64,000 nucleotides of DNA from DATCRE01 sp964235605 (GTDB lineage Bacteria; Bacteroidota; Bacteroidia; Cytophagales; Cyclobacteriaceae). The stretch's first letter is position 1. The number at the start of each line of letters is the position of its first letter. Where the stretch lies: NCBI GenBank assembly GCA_964235605.1, contig CAXSCR010000002.1, positions 124,001-188,000 on the forward strand, given 5' to 3'. This document shows positions 35,880 through 47,700 of this stretch, piece after piece. Under the pieces are notes generated by a model. It was not told the DNA's origin and did no database searches. It saw only the letters and a list, made by a program, of their open reading frames with translations. The position numbers and the translations under genes were made by a program.

Positions 35880-36596
35880 TTATTGGGTAATACCCCAAAC
35901 TACGCGAAGATTATCTACAACTTCAATATCAGCCACATTCAAACCACCAAACCCGGTTGAAGGTTGATTGATATTGGCTTCCATTGTTTTATACATGGGT
36001 TGAGGTCTCTCAAAATCATTTTCAATTCCATATTGAACAGATTGAATGGCACCTAATTTAATCGCTGATGTTTTAGCAATTATCTCTGCTTTGCCTTTTG
36101 CATCTACTATACTCAATTCAATAAGTTTGTTTTTAACTTCTTTAGTTTTAGCTTCTGAAAGAATAAAGTCAAAATGAAATTCAAGACCTATTTTACTTTC
36201 GGTAAATGATTCTACTAGCTTAGTGACGCGATCTTTGCTATAAGTAAATTCTAAAATAACGGACTGCGTTGCCACATAACCACTATCTATTGATCTATCT
36301 CTAGCCCAGATTATATTTTTACCAGCAGTAAAACCGCTGCTCTTTATTTCTTCTTTTTTAAACCCACTTTTTTCTAATTGCTTAATTAAGGTTTCATTTT
36401 TATCATTCACATTTTTAACTGCTTTATTAAACGCCATATCAATTGAATTGAATGAAATCGTTACAATGGCTAGGTCGGGTTTTACTTTTAAAGAGGCCTC
36501 ACCCTTAACTTCAATAAATGGATTTTTTTGGTTCTGTGCTGTTGACAATAATGGGCACGTAAACAGGATAATTAATAGTAGATGAAATGCTTTCAT
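35880..36596 (-). CDS. SIMPL (DUF541) domain-containing periplasmic protein
   Basis: This 238-aa protein has a signal peptide (MKAFHLLLIILFTCPLLSTA). The rest is one SIMPL/DUF541 domain: FIEVKGEASLKVKPDLAIV at its start, GYVATQSVILEF in the middle, and a conserved end with VADIEVVDNLRVVWGI. Family members are periplasmic or surface proteins of unclear biochemical role, first named for interaction with a signalling kinase in animals. It lies 90 bp after smc on the same strand but behind a strong terminator, so it is probably transcribed separately. Confidence 0.88.
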   Translation of the reverse strand: MKAFHLLLIILFTCPLLSTAQNQKNPFIEVKGEASLKVKPDLAIVTISFNSIDMAFNKAVKNVNDKNETLIKQLEKSGFKKEEIKSSGFTAGKNIIWARDRSIDSGYVATQSVILEFTYSKDRVTKLVESFTESKIGLEFHFDFILSEAKTKEVKNKLIELSIVDAKGKAEIIAKTSAIKLGAIQSVQYGIENDFERPQPMYKTMEANINQPSTGFGGLNVADIEVVDNLRVVWGITQ

Positions 36597-36624
36597 AATG
36601 GTTTTTAAATTTTATAGGCTAATA

Positions 36625-36657
36625 GCAAAACAAAAGCCAGGATTCGATCCTGGCTTT
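36625..36657 (-). terminator. smc terminator
   Basis: AAAGCCAGGAT (36633-36643) and ATCCTGGCTTT (36647-36657) form an 11-bp stem with a 3-nt loop. On the minus strand it is followed by TGTTTTG, a T-rich run. It lies 29 nt after the smc stop. Confidence 0.8.
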
Positions 36658-36685
36658 AAATAAACAATTTTATTAGAGGCTATGC

Positions 36686-39600
36686 TTACGCAAGTTCTCT
36701 CAAGTCTACAGGCACAACACGAGAAACACCTTTCTCTACCATAGTAATACCATAAATAACATCAGTAGAACTCATGGTGCGTTTATTGTGTGTTACAATT
36801 ACGAATTGTGAATCCTTACTGAAGTTTCTAATAATGTTATTGAACTTATCTATATTGGCATCATCAAGTGGTGCATCCACCTCATCAAAGATACAGAAAG
36901 GCGCAGGCTTTAAAAGATACATAGAGAACAGCAAAGCTGTAGCTGTAAGTGTTTTCTCGCCTCCAGAAAGTTGGTTGATGCTTAATGGCCTTTTTCCCTT
37001 TGGCTTAGCTATAATGTCAATATCAGAATCCAATGGATTATTAGGATCAGCTAACTTGATGTCGCAGTCATCTTCCTCATTAAATAAGGAACGGAACACG
37101 CGCTTGAAATGATCCCGTACTAGATTAAAAGCTTCCATGAAAGTTTGGCTAGCTACGCCTTCAATTTCACCGATTGTATTTAATAGTGATTCCTTAGCTT
37201 TTAGTAAATCTTCTTTTTGTGCGATTATAAAATCATTTCGTTCTTTAATTTCGGTATATGCCTCCATTGCCATCGGGTTTATTGGCCCCATGTTATCAAG
37301 CTTTTCACGAATTTTTATAACGTCAGTGCGCAGTTTATCTTCATCAGCTTTTACCAGATTTTCTGCTTCCTCTGGCTCTGGTTGGCTTAGCACAGAATCG
37401 AGATCTACATTGAACTCTACAGAAAGGCGTTCCTTCACTGAGTTTAATTGTAATTTGCTTTCGCTTAGTTGACTCTGCAACTCCATTAACACTGTGTCGA
37501 TATTCTGCCGATTATGTTGAATTTCTCTTAATTCTTTTTCAATACTATCAATGGTGCCGCGTGATTCGTAGTATTCTTTCTCTGCTTCACTTAAACCCTT
37601 CTCCATTCCTTCCTTCTGCTCATACATATCAATGAGCTCATCGTCATTCGTCTCACTTGTTTCGGTGATTCGTTTTATCTCCTCTTCATTCTTCTTTAGC
37701 TCTTCCGTATTTATGCTAATACGCTGCCCACTTTGGTCCATGCTCTCTTGCTTGAAACCAATCTCCTGTTGTGTACTTTTTACACGGTTCTCTTGTTGAT
37801 GGAAGAAAATATTTTGCTCATTGAATGCCGCTGACTTTTGGCTTAATAGTTCAGATTGTCTGGCAAGATCTTCTGTGAGCTGAGACAGTTTAGACTCTTG
37901 TTCACGCAGGTCATGTAACGCTTGCTGTGCTTTTGGTTTTAGTTCATCAATTTCGTTGAGTAGTGTGTCAATCTTTTCTAAGATGTCTTCTCTACGCAAG
38001 TCCGCACTATTCAACATGCTAGAGAACTGCTCGCGTTTGGTGCGTATAGAAACATGTTCTTCATTCACCTGACGAAGAGAATTTTGTAACTCCTCTACGC
38101 GTTGACGTAAGTTATTATTTCTTACTTTTTCTAGATCACGCTGGCGCTCTAACAGACTGCTACGTATTTCTTCTAATTTAATAGATAGTTCCTTAATCTC
38201 TTTCTCTAATTTCTCAAGATTCTTTGCTCGTCCTATTTTCTTCCCTTCAAATAAACCTACAGAGCCGCCTGATAAGCTAAACCTTTTGCGCGTGAGTTTA
38301 CCACTCTTAGTAATAAATGTATTCTCATCTGTAGCAGGAATATTTTTAACATCACCTTCATAGATGTAAACTTTGTCAAGGATGTAAGACATAAGCTTAC
38401 GATACTTCTGATCGTATTCAATGATCTGCGTTGCAGGGAAGGCGTTGGAATAGATTCTTGGTGTCGTACCTTCAAATCGCTCAAAGCTATCTAGAATAAA
38501 AAAGTGGGCCTTACCTTTAGAAGCATCACTTAAAATGTTGATGGCTTCATATGCTTCAGCTTCATGTTCAACTATGTAGTAATTGAGATAAGGTTCTAGA
38601 TAGTTTTCAATTGCAATGCGATATTCTTCAGACGTAGTAAGGATGTCGGATAGGAGAGGAGCATTCTTACCCATCTTCTTCTTTAAGAACTTAATAGCTT
38701 CAGGGAAACCTTCAAGATTCTCAACAAGTGATTTTGTCAAGTTAAATTCGTTCTGACGTGCATCAAGCTTACGGCTTGTTACATTCATCTCCTCACGAAT
38801 CATGTCAATGGTTTTCTCCAACGAACCTTGTCGTTTCTGCGCATCGTCTTCATCCTTTTTGGCGTGGTCTAATGCTTCCGTTTTTTTGTTGATATCCTCT
38901 TGTAGAAGAATTAACTTCTTTTCAAACTCAATGAGATTGGCACTTTGTTGAGTTGTATCAGTAGCCGTTCTTTCAAGTTCTTGTTTAAAGGATGAAACTT
39001 GAATTTCTCTAATTTCAACCGCCTTATTTATCTGAAAACTTTCTTCCTGCCGTTCGCGCTGAACTTGACGAATTGAATCTGACTCAGTTTGAAGTGCTGT
39101 TGTCTTTTTCTTTTGCTCTTCATACGCAGCCTTTAGATTTTCAAGCTTAGCCGTGATCTCAACAAAAATTGCTTCCGCAGAAGCTTTCTCTGTTTCTAAA
39201 CTTTGAATGCTGAATCTTGCACGCTCATTGCTCTTTTTATCTTGCTCAAGCTGATCGTGAAGCCCGGTTGCGCGGTCATTTAAATAGCGAAGTCTTTCAT
39301 TTTTAATTTGCTTTTCGCTTTCGTAATGCCTGATCTTGGTGACAAATTCATTTATCGACTTTTGTCTTGATGAAAGTGTTCTTTCTTTTAATATTAACTC
39401 AGCTTTAGATTTTTCAATTAGCGCATCACGTTCTGCTATCTCCTTTGCAAGTTCAATCTTCCTATCATTTTCAATTGCAATTTGCTTGGTGTAGGAATTA
39501 AATTTCTCCTTTTGTTTATTTACTACAACTTTGGCAAGCGCAATACTCTTTTGCTTGTAGTCTTCCTTGATTTTATAGTAAGTCTCGGTTTGTTTGGCTT

Positions 39601-40222
39601 GTTTTTCCAAACTTTTCATATTCTTTTCTATCTCAAAAAGCAAATCGGCTACGCGCTCTAAATCAGCATCAGTATCTTCTAATTTTTTAAGCGTTTCTTT
39701 CTTTCTCTTCTTGAATTTTGAGATACCCGCTGCCTCCTCAAATAGCATTCTGCGGCTATTATCTTTGTCGTTTAATAGATCATCCACCATTCCTAATTCA
39801 ATGATAGCATAGGTATTCGAAGCTACGCCTGTATCAAGAAATAAGTTGGTAATATCTTTAAGACGGCAGACAACCCCGTTCAACAAATACTCGCTCTCAC
39901 CTGTGCGATAGAGCCTTCGGGTAATGGTAATTTGAGAATATTCAGTTGGTAGAATATTTTTGGTGTTGTTAATAGTTAGCGAGACTTCAGCCATCTGTTG
40001 TGGTGAACGTTGGCTAGTCCCGTTGAAGATAACATTCTCCATTTTTTCCGATCGCAAAGCACTCGTCTTCTGCTCGCCTAACACCCACCGAATGGAATCA
40101 ACAACGTTAGATTTACCACAGCCATTTGGACCAACAATACCGGTAATGCCCTCGTCAAAATTAATGACAATTTTGTCGGCAAAACTTTTAAATCCCTTAA
40201 TCTCTAGCTTCGCTAATTGCAT
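36686..40222 (-). CDS. smc: Chromosome segregation protein SMC
   Basis: This 1178-aa protein is the usual length for bacterial SMC. It has N-terminal Walker A GPNGCGKSN (about residues 32-40), and two long coiled coils (about 170-500 and 680-1010) around a hinge (about 515-650, with AEAYEAINILSDASKGKAHF). The C-terminal head carries the signature LSGGEKTL and Walker B FCIFDEVDAPLDD. It dimerises and, with ScpA and ScpB, organises and segregates the chromosome. Neither scp gene is in this window. This is a conserved housekeeping gene and marks the edge of the repeat- and pseudogene-rich region to its left. Confidence 0.97.
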   Translation of the reverse strand: MQLAKLEIKGFKSFADKIVINFDEGITGIVGPNGCGKSNVVDSIRWVLGEQKTSALRSEKMENVIFNGTSQRSPQQMAEVSLTINNTKNILPTEYSQITITRRLYRTGESEYLLNGVVCRLKDITNLFLDTGVASNTYAIIELGMVDDLLNDKDNSRRMLFEEAAGISKFKKRKKETLKKLEDTDADLERVADLLFEIEKNMKSLEKQAKQTETYYKIKEDYKQKSIALAKVVVNKQKEKFNSYTKQIAIENDRKIELAKEIAERDALIEKSKAELILKERTLSSRQKSINEFVTKIRHYESEKQIKNERLRYLNDRATGLHDQLEQDKKSNERARFSIQSLETEKASAEAIFVEITAKLENLKAAYEEQKKKTTALQTESDSIRQVQRERQEESFQINKAVEIREIQVSSFKQELERTATDTTQQSANLIEFEKKLILLQEDINKKTEALDHAKKDEDDAQKRQGSLEKTIDMIREEMNVTSRKLDARQNEFNLTKSLVENLEGFPEAIKFLKKKMGKNAPLLSDILTTSEEYRIAIENYLEPYLNYYIVEHEAEAYEAINILSDASKGKAHFFILDSFERFEGTTPRIYSNAFPATQIIEYDQKYRKLMSYILDKVYIYEGDVKNIPATDENTFITKSGKLTRKRFSLSGGSVGLFEGKKIGRAKNLEKLEKEIKELSIKLEEIRSSLLERQRDLEKVRNNNLRQRVEELQNSLRQVNEEHVSIRTKREQFSSMLNSADLRREDILEKIDTLLNEIDELKPKAQQALHDLREQESKLSQLTEDLARQSELLSQKSAAFNEQNIFFHQQENRVKSTQQEIGFKQESMDQSGQRISINTEELKKNEEEIKRITETSETNDDELIDMYEQKEGMEKGLSEAEKEYYESRGTIDSIEKELREIQHNRQNIDTVLMELQSQLSESKLQLNSVKERLSVEFNVDLDSVLSQPEPEEAENLVKADEDKLRTDVIKIREKLDNMGPINPMAMEAYTEIKERNDFIIAQKEDLLKAKESLLNTIGEIEGVASQTFMEAFNLVRDHFKRVFRSLFNEEDDCDIKLADPNNPLDSDIDIIAKPKGKRPLSINQLSGGEKTLTATALLFSMYLLKPAPFCIFDEVDAPLDDANIDKFNNIIRNFSKDSQFVIVTHNKRTMSSTDVIYGITMVEKGVSRVVPVDLRELA

Positions 40223-40681
40223 GTTATAGTGATTGTTTTAATATGCCCTAAGTCAAATTGTATAGATTCGATAGCCGGAAGTATGCAATTCAGTTTGCCA
40301 ATCATACTATTTCCAACAACCCAATGACTTTCGGAAGTCGGCAAAGATAATGTTCTGCTTCTGGCAATTCAAAATAAAAAACCGGACTTCATAGTGCGTT
40401 TAACAACCTGTCAAAATTGCCGGGTGCCTTAGTATTAGTTCTGAGGAGTTTGGGATTTTGAAAGCTTATATTTAGTTGTTTTGTGCTTCATTAAATTTTG
40501 TTCTAAGGTTTTTCATGCTGCTACTTTGGCAGATTTGGAGATTTTTTTAATGCACCGGATTTTCTATCACTAATCACAGAATAAGTTGTTTCTTTTAGGA
40601 AAATGGTTGCAATACACACGTTTATAATGAGTTAGCTCTAAAAAATGATTATTTGGTATATTTTGAATAGATTTGTTGTAT
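40223..40681. other. Intergenic region between smc and divergent gene
   Basis: This 459-bp AT-rich stretch between divergent genes has no supported ORF. It must hold promoters for smc (minus) and the next gene (plus). TATACAATTTGAC upstream of smc on the minus strand resembles a -7 element but has one base too many. Confidence 0.4.
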
Positions 40682-41227
40682 ATGGAAATAAAGGTTCTTA
40701 TTTATATCATTATAGGAGTGGTCTACGCAGTTGGGTGGTTCATCAAAAAAATGAATAAAAAGGCAGAGGAGGCTATTGACGATCGTACACAAAATCCCCA
40801 ATCTCAAAAAGGATATACCACCCCTTCGAATAAACCAAAGCAACTCACCTTTGAAGAGTTATTGAAAGAGATTACAGAATCTAAAACGGTTCAAGAACAG
40901 ACCCAGCCAACCTTGCAACCCGCGTATGTTGATTATGATGATGATATAGAAGAGGAAGCACAGAGTCTTGAGCAAATACCTGTAAATTATCAGAAGAAAG
41001 ATAATATATATGATGTTTACGAAGAGGCGAAAAAGGCTGCTTTTAATAGGCCCTCGCTCGAGGAAACAATGAATGTGCAAGATACCGATGTGAAATTTGG
41101 TCGGTTTAAAGTGTTTGAAGATAAAGAACAAAACAATCTATTAGGACAGTACACAAAGGCATTCCATGATCCCGCAGGCTTAAAAAAAGCCTTTGTAATG
41201 GGTGAAATTTTGAAGCCAAAATTTTGA
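40682..41227 (+). CDS. Conserved hypothetical membrane-anchored protein (181 aa)
   Basis: ATG 40682 is chosen over a TTG 9 bp upstream. There is one N-terminal membrane helix (about residues 3-22, VLIYIIIGVVYAVGWF). A basic patch and a long hydrophilic, acidic linker (QLTFEELLKEITES; YDDDIEEEAQSL) follow, then a conserved-looking C terminus (FHDPAGLKKAFVMGEILKPKF). Proteins of this build, with the FEELLKEIT box and a terminal AF-V-EIL box, are common hypotheticals in Bacteroidota. The function is unknown. It could tether a cytoplasmic partner to the membrane. It is divergent from smc. Confidence 0.7.
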   Translation: MEIKVLIYIIIGVVYAVGWFIKKMNKKAEEAIDDRTQNPQSQKGYTTPSNKPKQLTFEELLKEITESKTVQEQTQPTLQPAYVDYDDDIEEEAQSLEQIPVNYQKKDNIYDVYEEAKKAAFNRPSLEETMNVQDTDVKFGRFKVFEDKEQNNLLGQYTKAFHDPAGLKKAFVMGEILKPKF

Positions 41228-41254
41228 TGTTGTTTGATGTGTTAATTTTTTAAA

Positions 41255-41297
41255 CTATCTTTTAGATAGTAAAGGCGTTCTAGATACGCCATTTTTT
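41255..41297 (+). terminator. Terminator with two adjacent hairpins
   Basis: A 7-bp stem (ACTATCT/AGATAGT, 41255-41271) is followed by GGCGT/ACGCC (41274-41278 and 41286-41290) and then ATTTTTT. It lies 28-70 nt after the stop of the preceding gene. Confidence 0.6.
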
Positions 41298-41400
41298 AAA
41301 CGGAATTTAACGGTAACCTACATTAATACTTTTGAGTGCATCGGTTACATAGCATTTTTTAATATCATTAATATCGTATTAATACTTTAATACTTAGCTC

Positions 41401-41742
41401 ATGTATAGACTTTTTGTTATTGTTTGCCTCGCAATATCAGGAACAGGTTATGCGCAATGTAAACATTCTATAAGACTTGAAAAGGTTGAAAAAAATATAG
41501 ACCAAACCGGTTCAATTGATATATCTGTAACTACAACAGATGCCTTTATCTGTACTTTATATATTCAAAGTGGAAGTGGTGATAAAAAGGCATTTGAAAA
41601 AAAAGGAAGTGCCAGCGCAACAATTCATTTCGACAGACTTGATACAAGTGTTATTTATCTAGTGCAGTTTGAGTTCTTATCCGAACAAGATAAGCATTGT
41701 CGAAAGCTGCAGAAATCAGGAATAATCATTGAAGCGGAATAA
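41401..41742 (+). CDS. Small secreted protein upstream of giant T9SS protein
   Basis: This 113-aa protein has a short signal peptide (MYRLFVIVCLAISGTGYAQ). The mature domain is about 94 aa and beta-rich (SIDISVTTTDAFICTLYI; IHFDRLDTSVIYLVQFEFL), with four Cys. I do not recognise a family. The giant repeat protein starts 1 nt after its stop, so the two share a transcript and perhaps a function, such as a chaperone or partner of the giant surface protein. That role is inferred from position only. Confidence 0.65.
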   Translation: MYRLFVIVCLAISGTGYAQCKHSIRLEKVEKNIDQTGSIDISVTTTDAFICTLYIQSGSGDKKAFEKKGSASATIHFDRLDTSVIYLVQFEFLSEQDKHCRKLQKSGIIIEAE

Positions 41743-41743
41743 C

Positions 41744-44700
41744 ATGAAGACTTTTTATAAAGTATTATTTTTTTCTATTGCTTTTCTTGGATTGAGTAGA
41801 GTAGCCTCTGCTCAATGTACCGGAACTCCTATTACAAGTTTTTCAGTAACAAAAATAGTTGATGTTTCATGTTTCGGAGGGAGTGATGGATCTATTGAAG
41901 TTACGTTGGCTGGCGGTCTAGCGCCTTTTAATTATTCTTTGGTATTAGAAACTGGAAGTGGCGATATTCCGATCGGATCATTTACAAATACAAATAGTCA
42001 AAAAGTAACCTTTACAGGATTATTTGCTAATGCACCTTTTGGTGGCCAGTACAAAGTTACTTTAGTTACTTCTAATGGTGGTTTACCAGCTATTTGTAGA
42101 AGTAGACAAATTTCACTCATTAACGTCGCTGAACCAGCCGACCTCACCATTACTACAAACAATGTTAACCTTGATTGCGACCCAACAATAGGCACAGGCA
42201 CTGGTAAAATCGATATTACAGTAGCTGGCGGTACGCTTCCTTACGCTATTATATGGTCTGGTCCAACCGCAATTCCTAATGGTACCCAAGTAACAGCTTC
42301 AAACTTAGATGCCGGATCTTATTTAGTTTCCGTTACAGATGCGAATAGCTGTACTAATTCACAAAACTTCACTATTTCGGTATCGACACAAGCAGATGCT
42401 GGTCCGAATCAAGATGTTTGTGCAACGAGTGCAACAATGGCAGCTAATGCTGCAGGTGTTAGCGAGCTCGGAACATGGACCGTAATCTCAGGATCTGGAA
42501 CCTTCGGAAATGCAAACTCTCCGACAACGACAATTACTAGTCTTTCTACTGGTGCTAATGTTTTTGAATGGAGAATTACCGATACAGGCGGTCTTTGTGT
42601 AGGTACTACATCACAGGTGACAATAAACAGTTTTACTCCTGCGATTGTAGAAGCAGGAAATGCAAATTCAATATGTGCAGGGGATCTGTATACGTTGATA
42701 GGATCAAGTATAGGTGGGTCAGCAACTACGGGTACATGGAGTATTGTTACTCAACCAGCTGGAGGCAATGGAGCATTAAGTAATGCAACACCGACAGCAA
42801 CTCCAGCTACTGTCACTTTTAGCGCAACCGTATCAGGTTCATACACACTCCGTTTAACAACAGATGATCCTACTGGCCCTTGTCCTTTAGTCACAGATGA
42901 TGTCATTATAACAGTAAGCGCGGCAGCCATTGCTACTGCGCGTACAGATGTATCGATGTGCTCAGGTACATCTATAACGTTAACCGGCTCTAGTGTGAGT
43001 GGCTCTGCAACTACTGGTGCATGGAGTATCATTACCCAACCAGCCGGTGGCAATGGTTTTTTAAACACGTCTGCACAGGTTGCTTCACCTGGATCGGTAA
43101 CTTTTGCTGCTTCAGTTATAGGATCATATACCTTAAGATTAACTACTAACGATCCAGCCGGACCATGTGCGCCAGGTACTGATGACGTAGTTATTACTGT
43201 TGACGTAGCTGCAACGTCCGAGGCAGGAAACCCAGCAACCATTTGTTCTGCAGAAGTACATACAATGACGGGTTCGTTCGTAGGTGGTTCCGCCACCACA
43301 GGCGCATGGAGTATTTTCAGTCAACCTGCCGGAGGCAATGGTATACTTAGTAGCACGGCTCAAACTGCTACACCCGCCAACATAACATTTTCTGCCACGA
43401 CAGCAGGAAATTATACCCTAAGATTAACAACAAACAATCCTGCTGGGCCTTGCGGTGTTGTGAGTGATAATGTTGTGATAACAGTAACGGCAGGGGCGGT
43501 GGCATCAGCGGGTACAGACAAGTCTATGTGTTCAGCGAGTGTACTCACCCTAACAGGAGCAAGCGTTAGTGGTTCCGCCACTACCGGGGCTTGGAGTATT
43601 GTTACCCAACCTGCTGGAGGCAATGGCGTGTTGAGCAGCACAGCACAAACAGCGAGCCCTGCAACAAAAACATTTACAGCATCTGTAGCCGGTGCTTATA
43701 CGCTACGATTAACGACTAACGATCCCGCAGGTTCTTGTACTGCGGTAAGTGATGATGTGATTATTACTGTAATTACGCCTCCTAACGCAGGCATAGATAA
43801 TACAGTTACCGCATGTAACACGAATGCTTCATTTAATTTATTTACTAGTTTATTAGGCACTCCTGATGCAGGCGGTACCTGGTCACAATTAACTGGAACG
43901 ACCTCGAGCACCATTACAGGTAATAATGTTAATCTTAATGGTGCAGTAGCCGGAACGTATACTTTCCAATATACCGTTACCGGAACCTCTCCATGTGCTA
44001 ATGATGTTTCAGTTGTAACCGTAAATATTAATGATGCTCCTGATGCAGGTACAGATAATACAGTGGCTGCCTGTAACACCAATGCCGCCTTCAATTTATT
44101 CACAAGTTTATTGGGTTCCCCTGATGCAGGCGGTACTTGGTCACAATTGACAGGAACCACACCAAGCACCATTACGGGTAATAATGTTAATCTTAATGGA
44201 GCCGTAGCCGGTACGTATACTTTTCAATATACATTAACGGGAGTGTCGCCATGTGTTAATGATGTTTCCGTTGTGACTATAAATGTTAATGATGCTCCTG
44301 ATGCAGGCACAGATAATACAGTTGCTGCGTGTAATACAAACGCTGCCTTTAATTTATTCTCAAGTTTACTAGGCTCCCCTGATGCAGGCGGTACTTGGTC
44401 ACAATTGACAGGGATCACACCAAGCACTATTACCGGTAACAATGTTAATCTGAACGGGGCAGTGGCGGGTACCTATACATTCCAATACACAGTTACGGCT
44501 GTGGCGCCTTGCATTAATGATGTATCGGTTGTGACGGTAAATGTTAATGATGCTCCCGATGCAGGCACAGATAATACAGTTGCTGCTTGTAACACAAATG
44601 CTTCATTCAATTTATTTACGAGTTTGTTAGGGTCGCCTGATGCAGGTGGCATTTGGACACAATTAACGGGTACAACAACAACCACCATAGCAGGTAACAC

Positions 44701-47700
44701 GGTTGATCTTAATGGAGCCGTAGCCGGTACGTATACCTTTCAATATACACTTACAGGAACGGCGCCTTGTGTCAATGATGTTTCAGTTGTTACAGTGAAT
44801 GTTACTGACGCTCCTGACGCTGGTACCGATAATTCAGTTTCAGCTTGTAACTCGAACGCTTCCTTTAATTTATTTACCAGTTTAATAGGCACTCCTGATG
44901 CAGGCGGCACCTGGATACAATTGACAGGTACAACACCAAACACCATCACAGGAAATACAGTTAATCTAACCGGCGCAGCAGCAGGCGCTTATACTTTTCA
45001 ATATACGGTTACAGGGGTCGCACCATGCGTTAATGATGTTTCGGTCGTAACAGTAAATGTTAGTGACGCTCCAGATGCAGGAACTGATAATACCGTTTCG
45101 GCCTGTAACACAAACGCTTCATTCAATTTATTTACGAGTTTGTTAGGTTCTCCTGATGCAGGTGGCACCTGGTCACAGTTAACAGGCACAACACCTAGCG
45201 CTATCACAGGCAATAACGTTAATCTGAACGGAGCCGTGGCCGGTATGTATACTTTTCAATATACGGTTACAGGAGTCGCACCATGTGTTAATGACGTTTC
45301 CGTTGTGACTATAAATGTCACTGACGCTCCAGATGCAGGTAATGATAATACAGTTTCAGCCTGTAATTCAGATGCCGCCTTTAATTTATTTACTAGCTTA
45401 CTAGGCACACCTGACGCAGGAGGTACTTGGACTCAATTAACAGGTACGACACCAAGCACAATTGCTGGTAATAATGTTGATTTAAATGGAGCCGTAGCAG
45501 GTACCTATACATTCCAATATACAGTTACAGGGGTTGCGCCATGCGCTAATGATGTTTCAGTATTAACTGTAAATGCTAGTGATGCCCCAGATGCAGGCTC
45601 CGATAATACGGTTACTTCTTGTAATACAAATGGCTCATTTGATTTGTTTATCAGCTTACTTGGTTCACCTGACGCAGGAGGTACTTGGTCACAATTGACA
45701 GGGCCAGGGCCTGTGACTATTGCAGGTAATAATGTTGATCTTAATGGAGCAATAGGAGGTACGTACACTTTTCAATATACGCTAACAGGGACCGCGCCCT
45801 GTGTTAACGATGTTTCTGTTCTAACGTTAAATCTTACGGAAGCGCCTGACGCAGGCTTAGATAATACTGTTCCTACCTGTAATACAAATGCTTCATTCGA
45901 TTTATTTGCCAGCTTATTAGGTTCCCCTGATGTGGGGGGTACGTGGTCTCAATTAACAGGAACAACGCCAAGTACTATAACGGGTAATAACGTTGATCTT
46001 AACGGAGCGGTAGCGGGTACATATACATTCCAATATACCGTTACCGGGGTTGCACCATGTGGTAATGATGTTTCTATTATAACAGTCAATGTTAACGATA
46101 CAGCAAATGCCGGATTAGATAATTCAGTTACTGCATGTAATACTGAAACAGCATTTGATTTATTTGCAAGTTTATTAGGGGTACCAGATGCTGGTGGCAT
46201 CTGGTCAGACATGGATGGCAGTGGCGCTGTTATTACAGGTAATACTGTAGACTTATCAACACTTGCCCCTGGTACATATCGATATCAATACACTATCGCT
46301 GGCACGGCTCCATGTCCTAATGATGTTTCCATTGTTACAGTTAATGTTATTAATACTGTCCCTGATGCAGGATCTGATAATACGGTTGCTGCGTGTAATT
46401 CTGATGCAGCCTTTGATCTATTCGCAAGTCTGGCTGGATCGCCTGATCCGGGAGGAGTTTGGTCTGATGTAGATGGGAGTAGTGCAGTTATTAGTGGTAA
46501 TACCGTAAACTTAACAACACTTGCAGCCGGTACATTCCATTATTTATATACGGTCACAGCAGGTGCCTGTGGCACAGCTAGTGCAATAGTAACTGTAAAT
46601 ATTAACGACACACCTGATGCAGGCACAAACAATACAGTGCCGGCATGTAACACAAATGCATCATTTAATTTATTTGCTAGCTTATCAGGCTCCCCGAACG
46701 TTGGTGGAACTTGGTCACAATTGACAGGAACGACACCGAGTATTATAACAGGTAATAATGTTGATCTTAATGGAGCAACAGCCGGTACCTATACTTTCCA
46801 ATATACGGTTATAGGAGCTGCACCTTGCCCAAATGATGTTGCTATTGTAACAGTAAATGTTAGTGACTCACCAAATGCGGGTTTAGATAATTCAGTTACT
46901 GCTTGTAGCACTGAAACGGCTTTTGATTTATTTGCAAGTTTATTGGGTACACCTGATCCGGGAGGAGTTTGGTCAGATGTGGATGGCAGTGGTGCAGTTA
47001 TTACGGGAAATACTGTAAATGTATCAACATTAACACCGGGCGCATATCGTTATCAATACACTGTGACAGGCACGGCTCCATGTTCAAATGATGTTTCCAT
47101 TGTAACGGTTAATGTTATTAATTCGGCACCTGATGCCGGATCTGATAAGACGGTTGCTGCATGTAATTCGGATTCAGCGTTTGACTTGTTTGCAAACCTT
47201 AATGGTTCACCTGATCCTGGCGGCGTTTGGTCAGATGTAGATGCGAGCGGGGCAGTTATCAGCGGCAATAACGTAAACCTAACAACACTTGCAGTAGGAA
47301 CGTATCGTTTTTTATATACAATCACAGCGGGCACATGTGGTACAGCCAGTGCAACAGTAACAGTAAATATCTCTAATGGGCCGGATGCCGGATCAGATAA
47401 CACCATTTCAGCTTGTAATACAAACTCTTCACTCGACCTCTTAGCTAGCTTATCAGGAACACCAGATGCTACTGGTAGCTGGACACAGTTAACAGGTGCG
47501 CCAAGAACAATAACAGGCAATAATGTTAATCTCAATGGTGCGATAGCAGGAACTTATACTTTCCAATACACCGTAACAGGTACTGGCTTTTGTGTTGATG
47601 CGGTCTCGGTTGTTACAATTAATGTAATTGATTCGCCTGATGCCGGTGTGGATAACACGGTATTGGCGTGTAATACAAATGCGTCATTTAATTTATTTAC

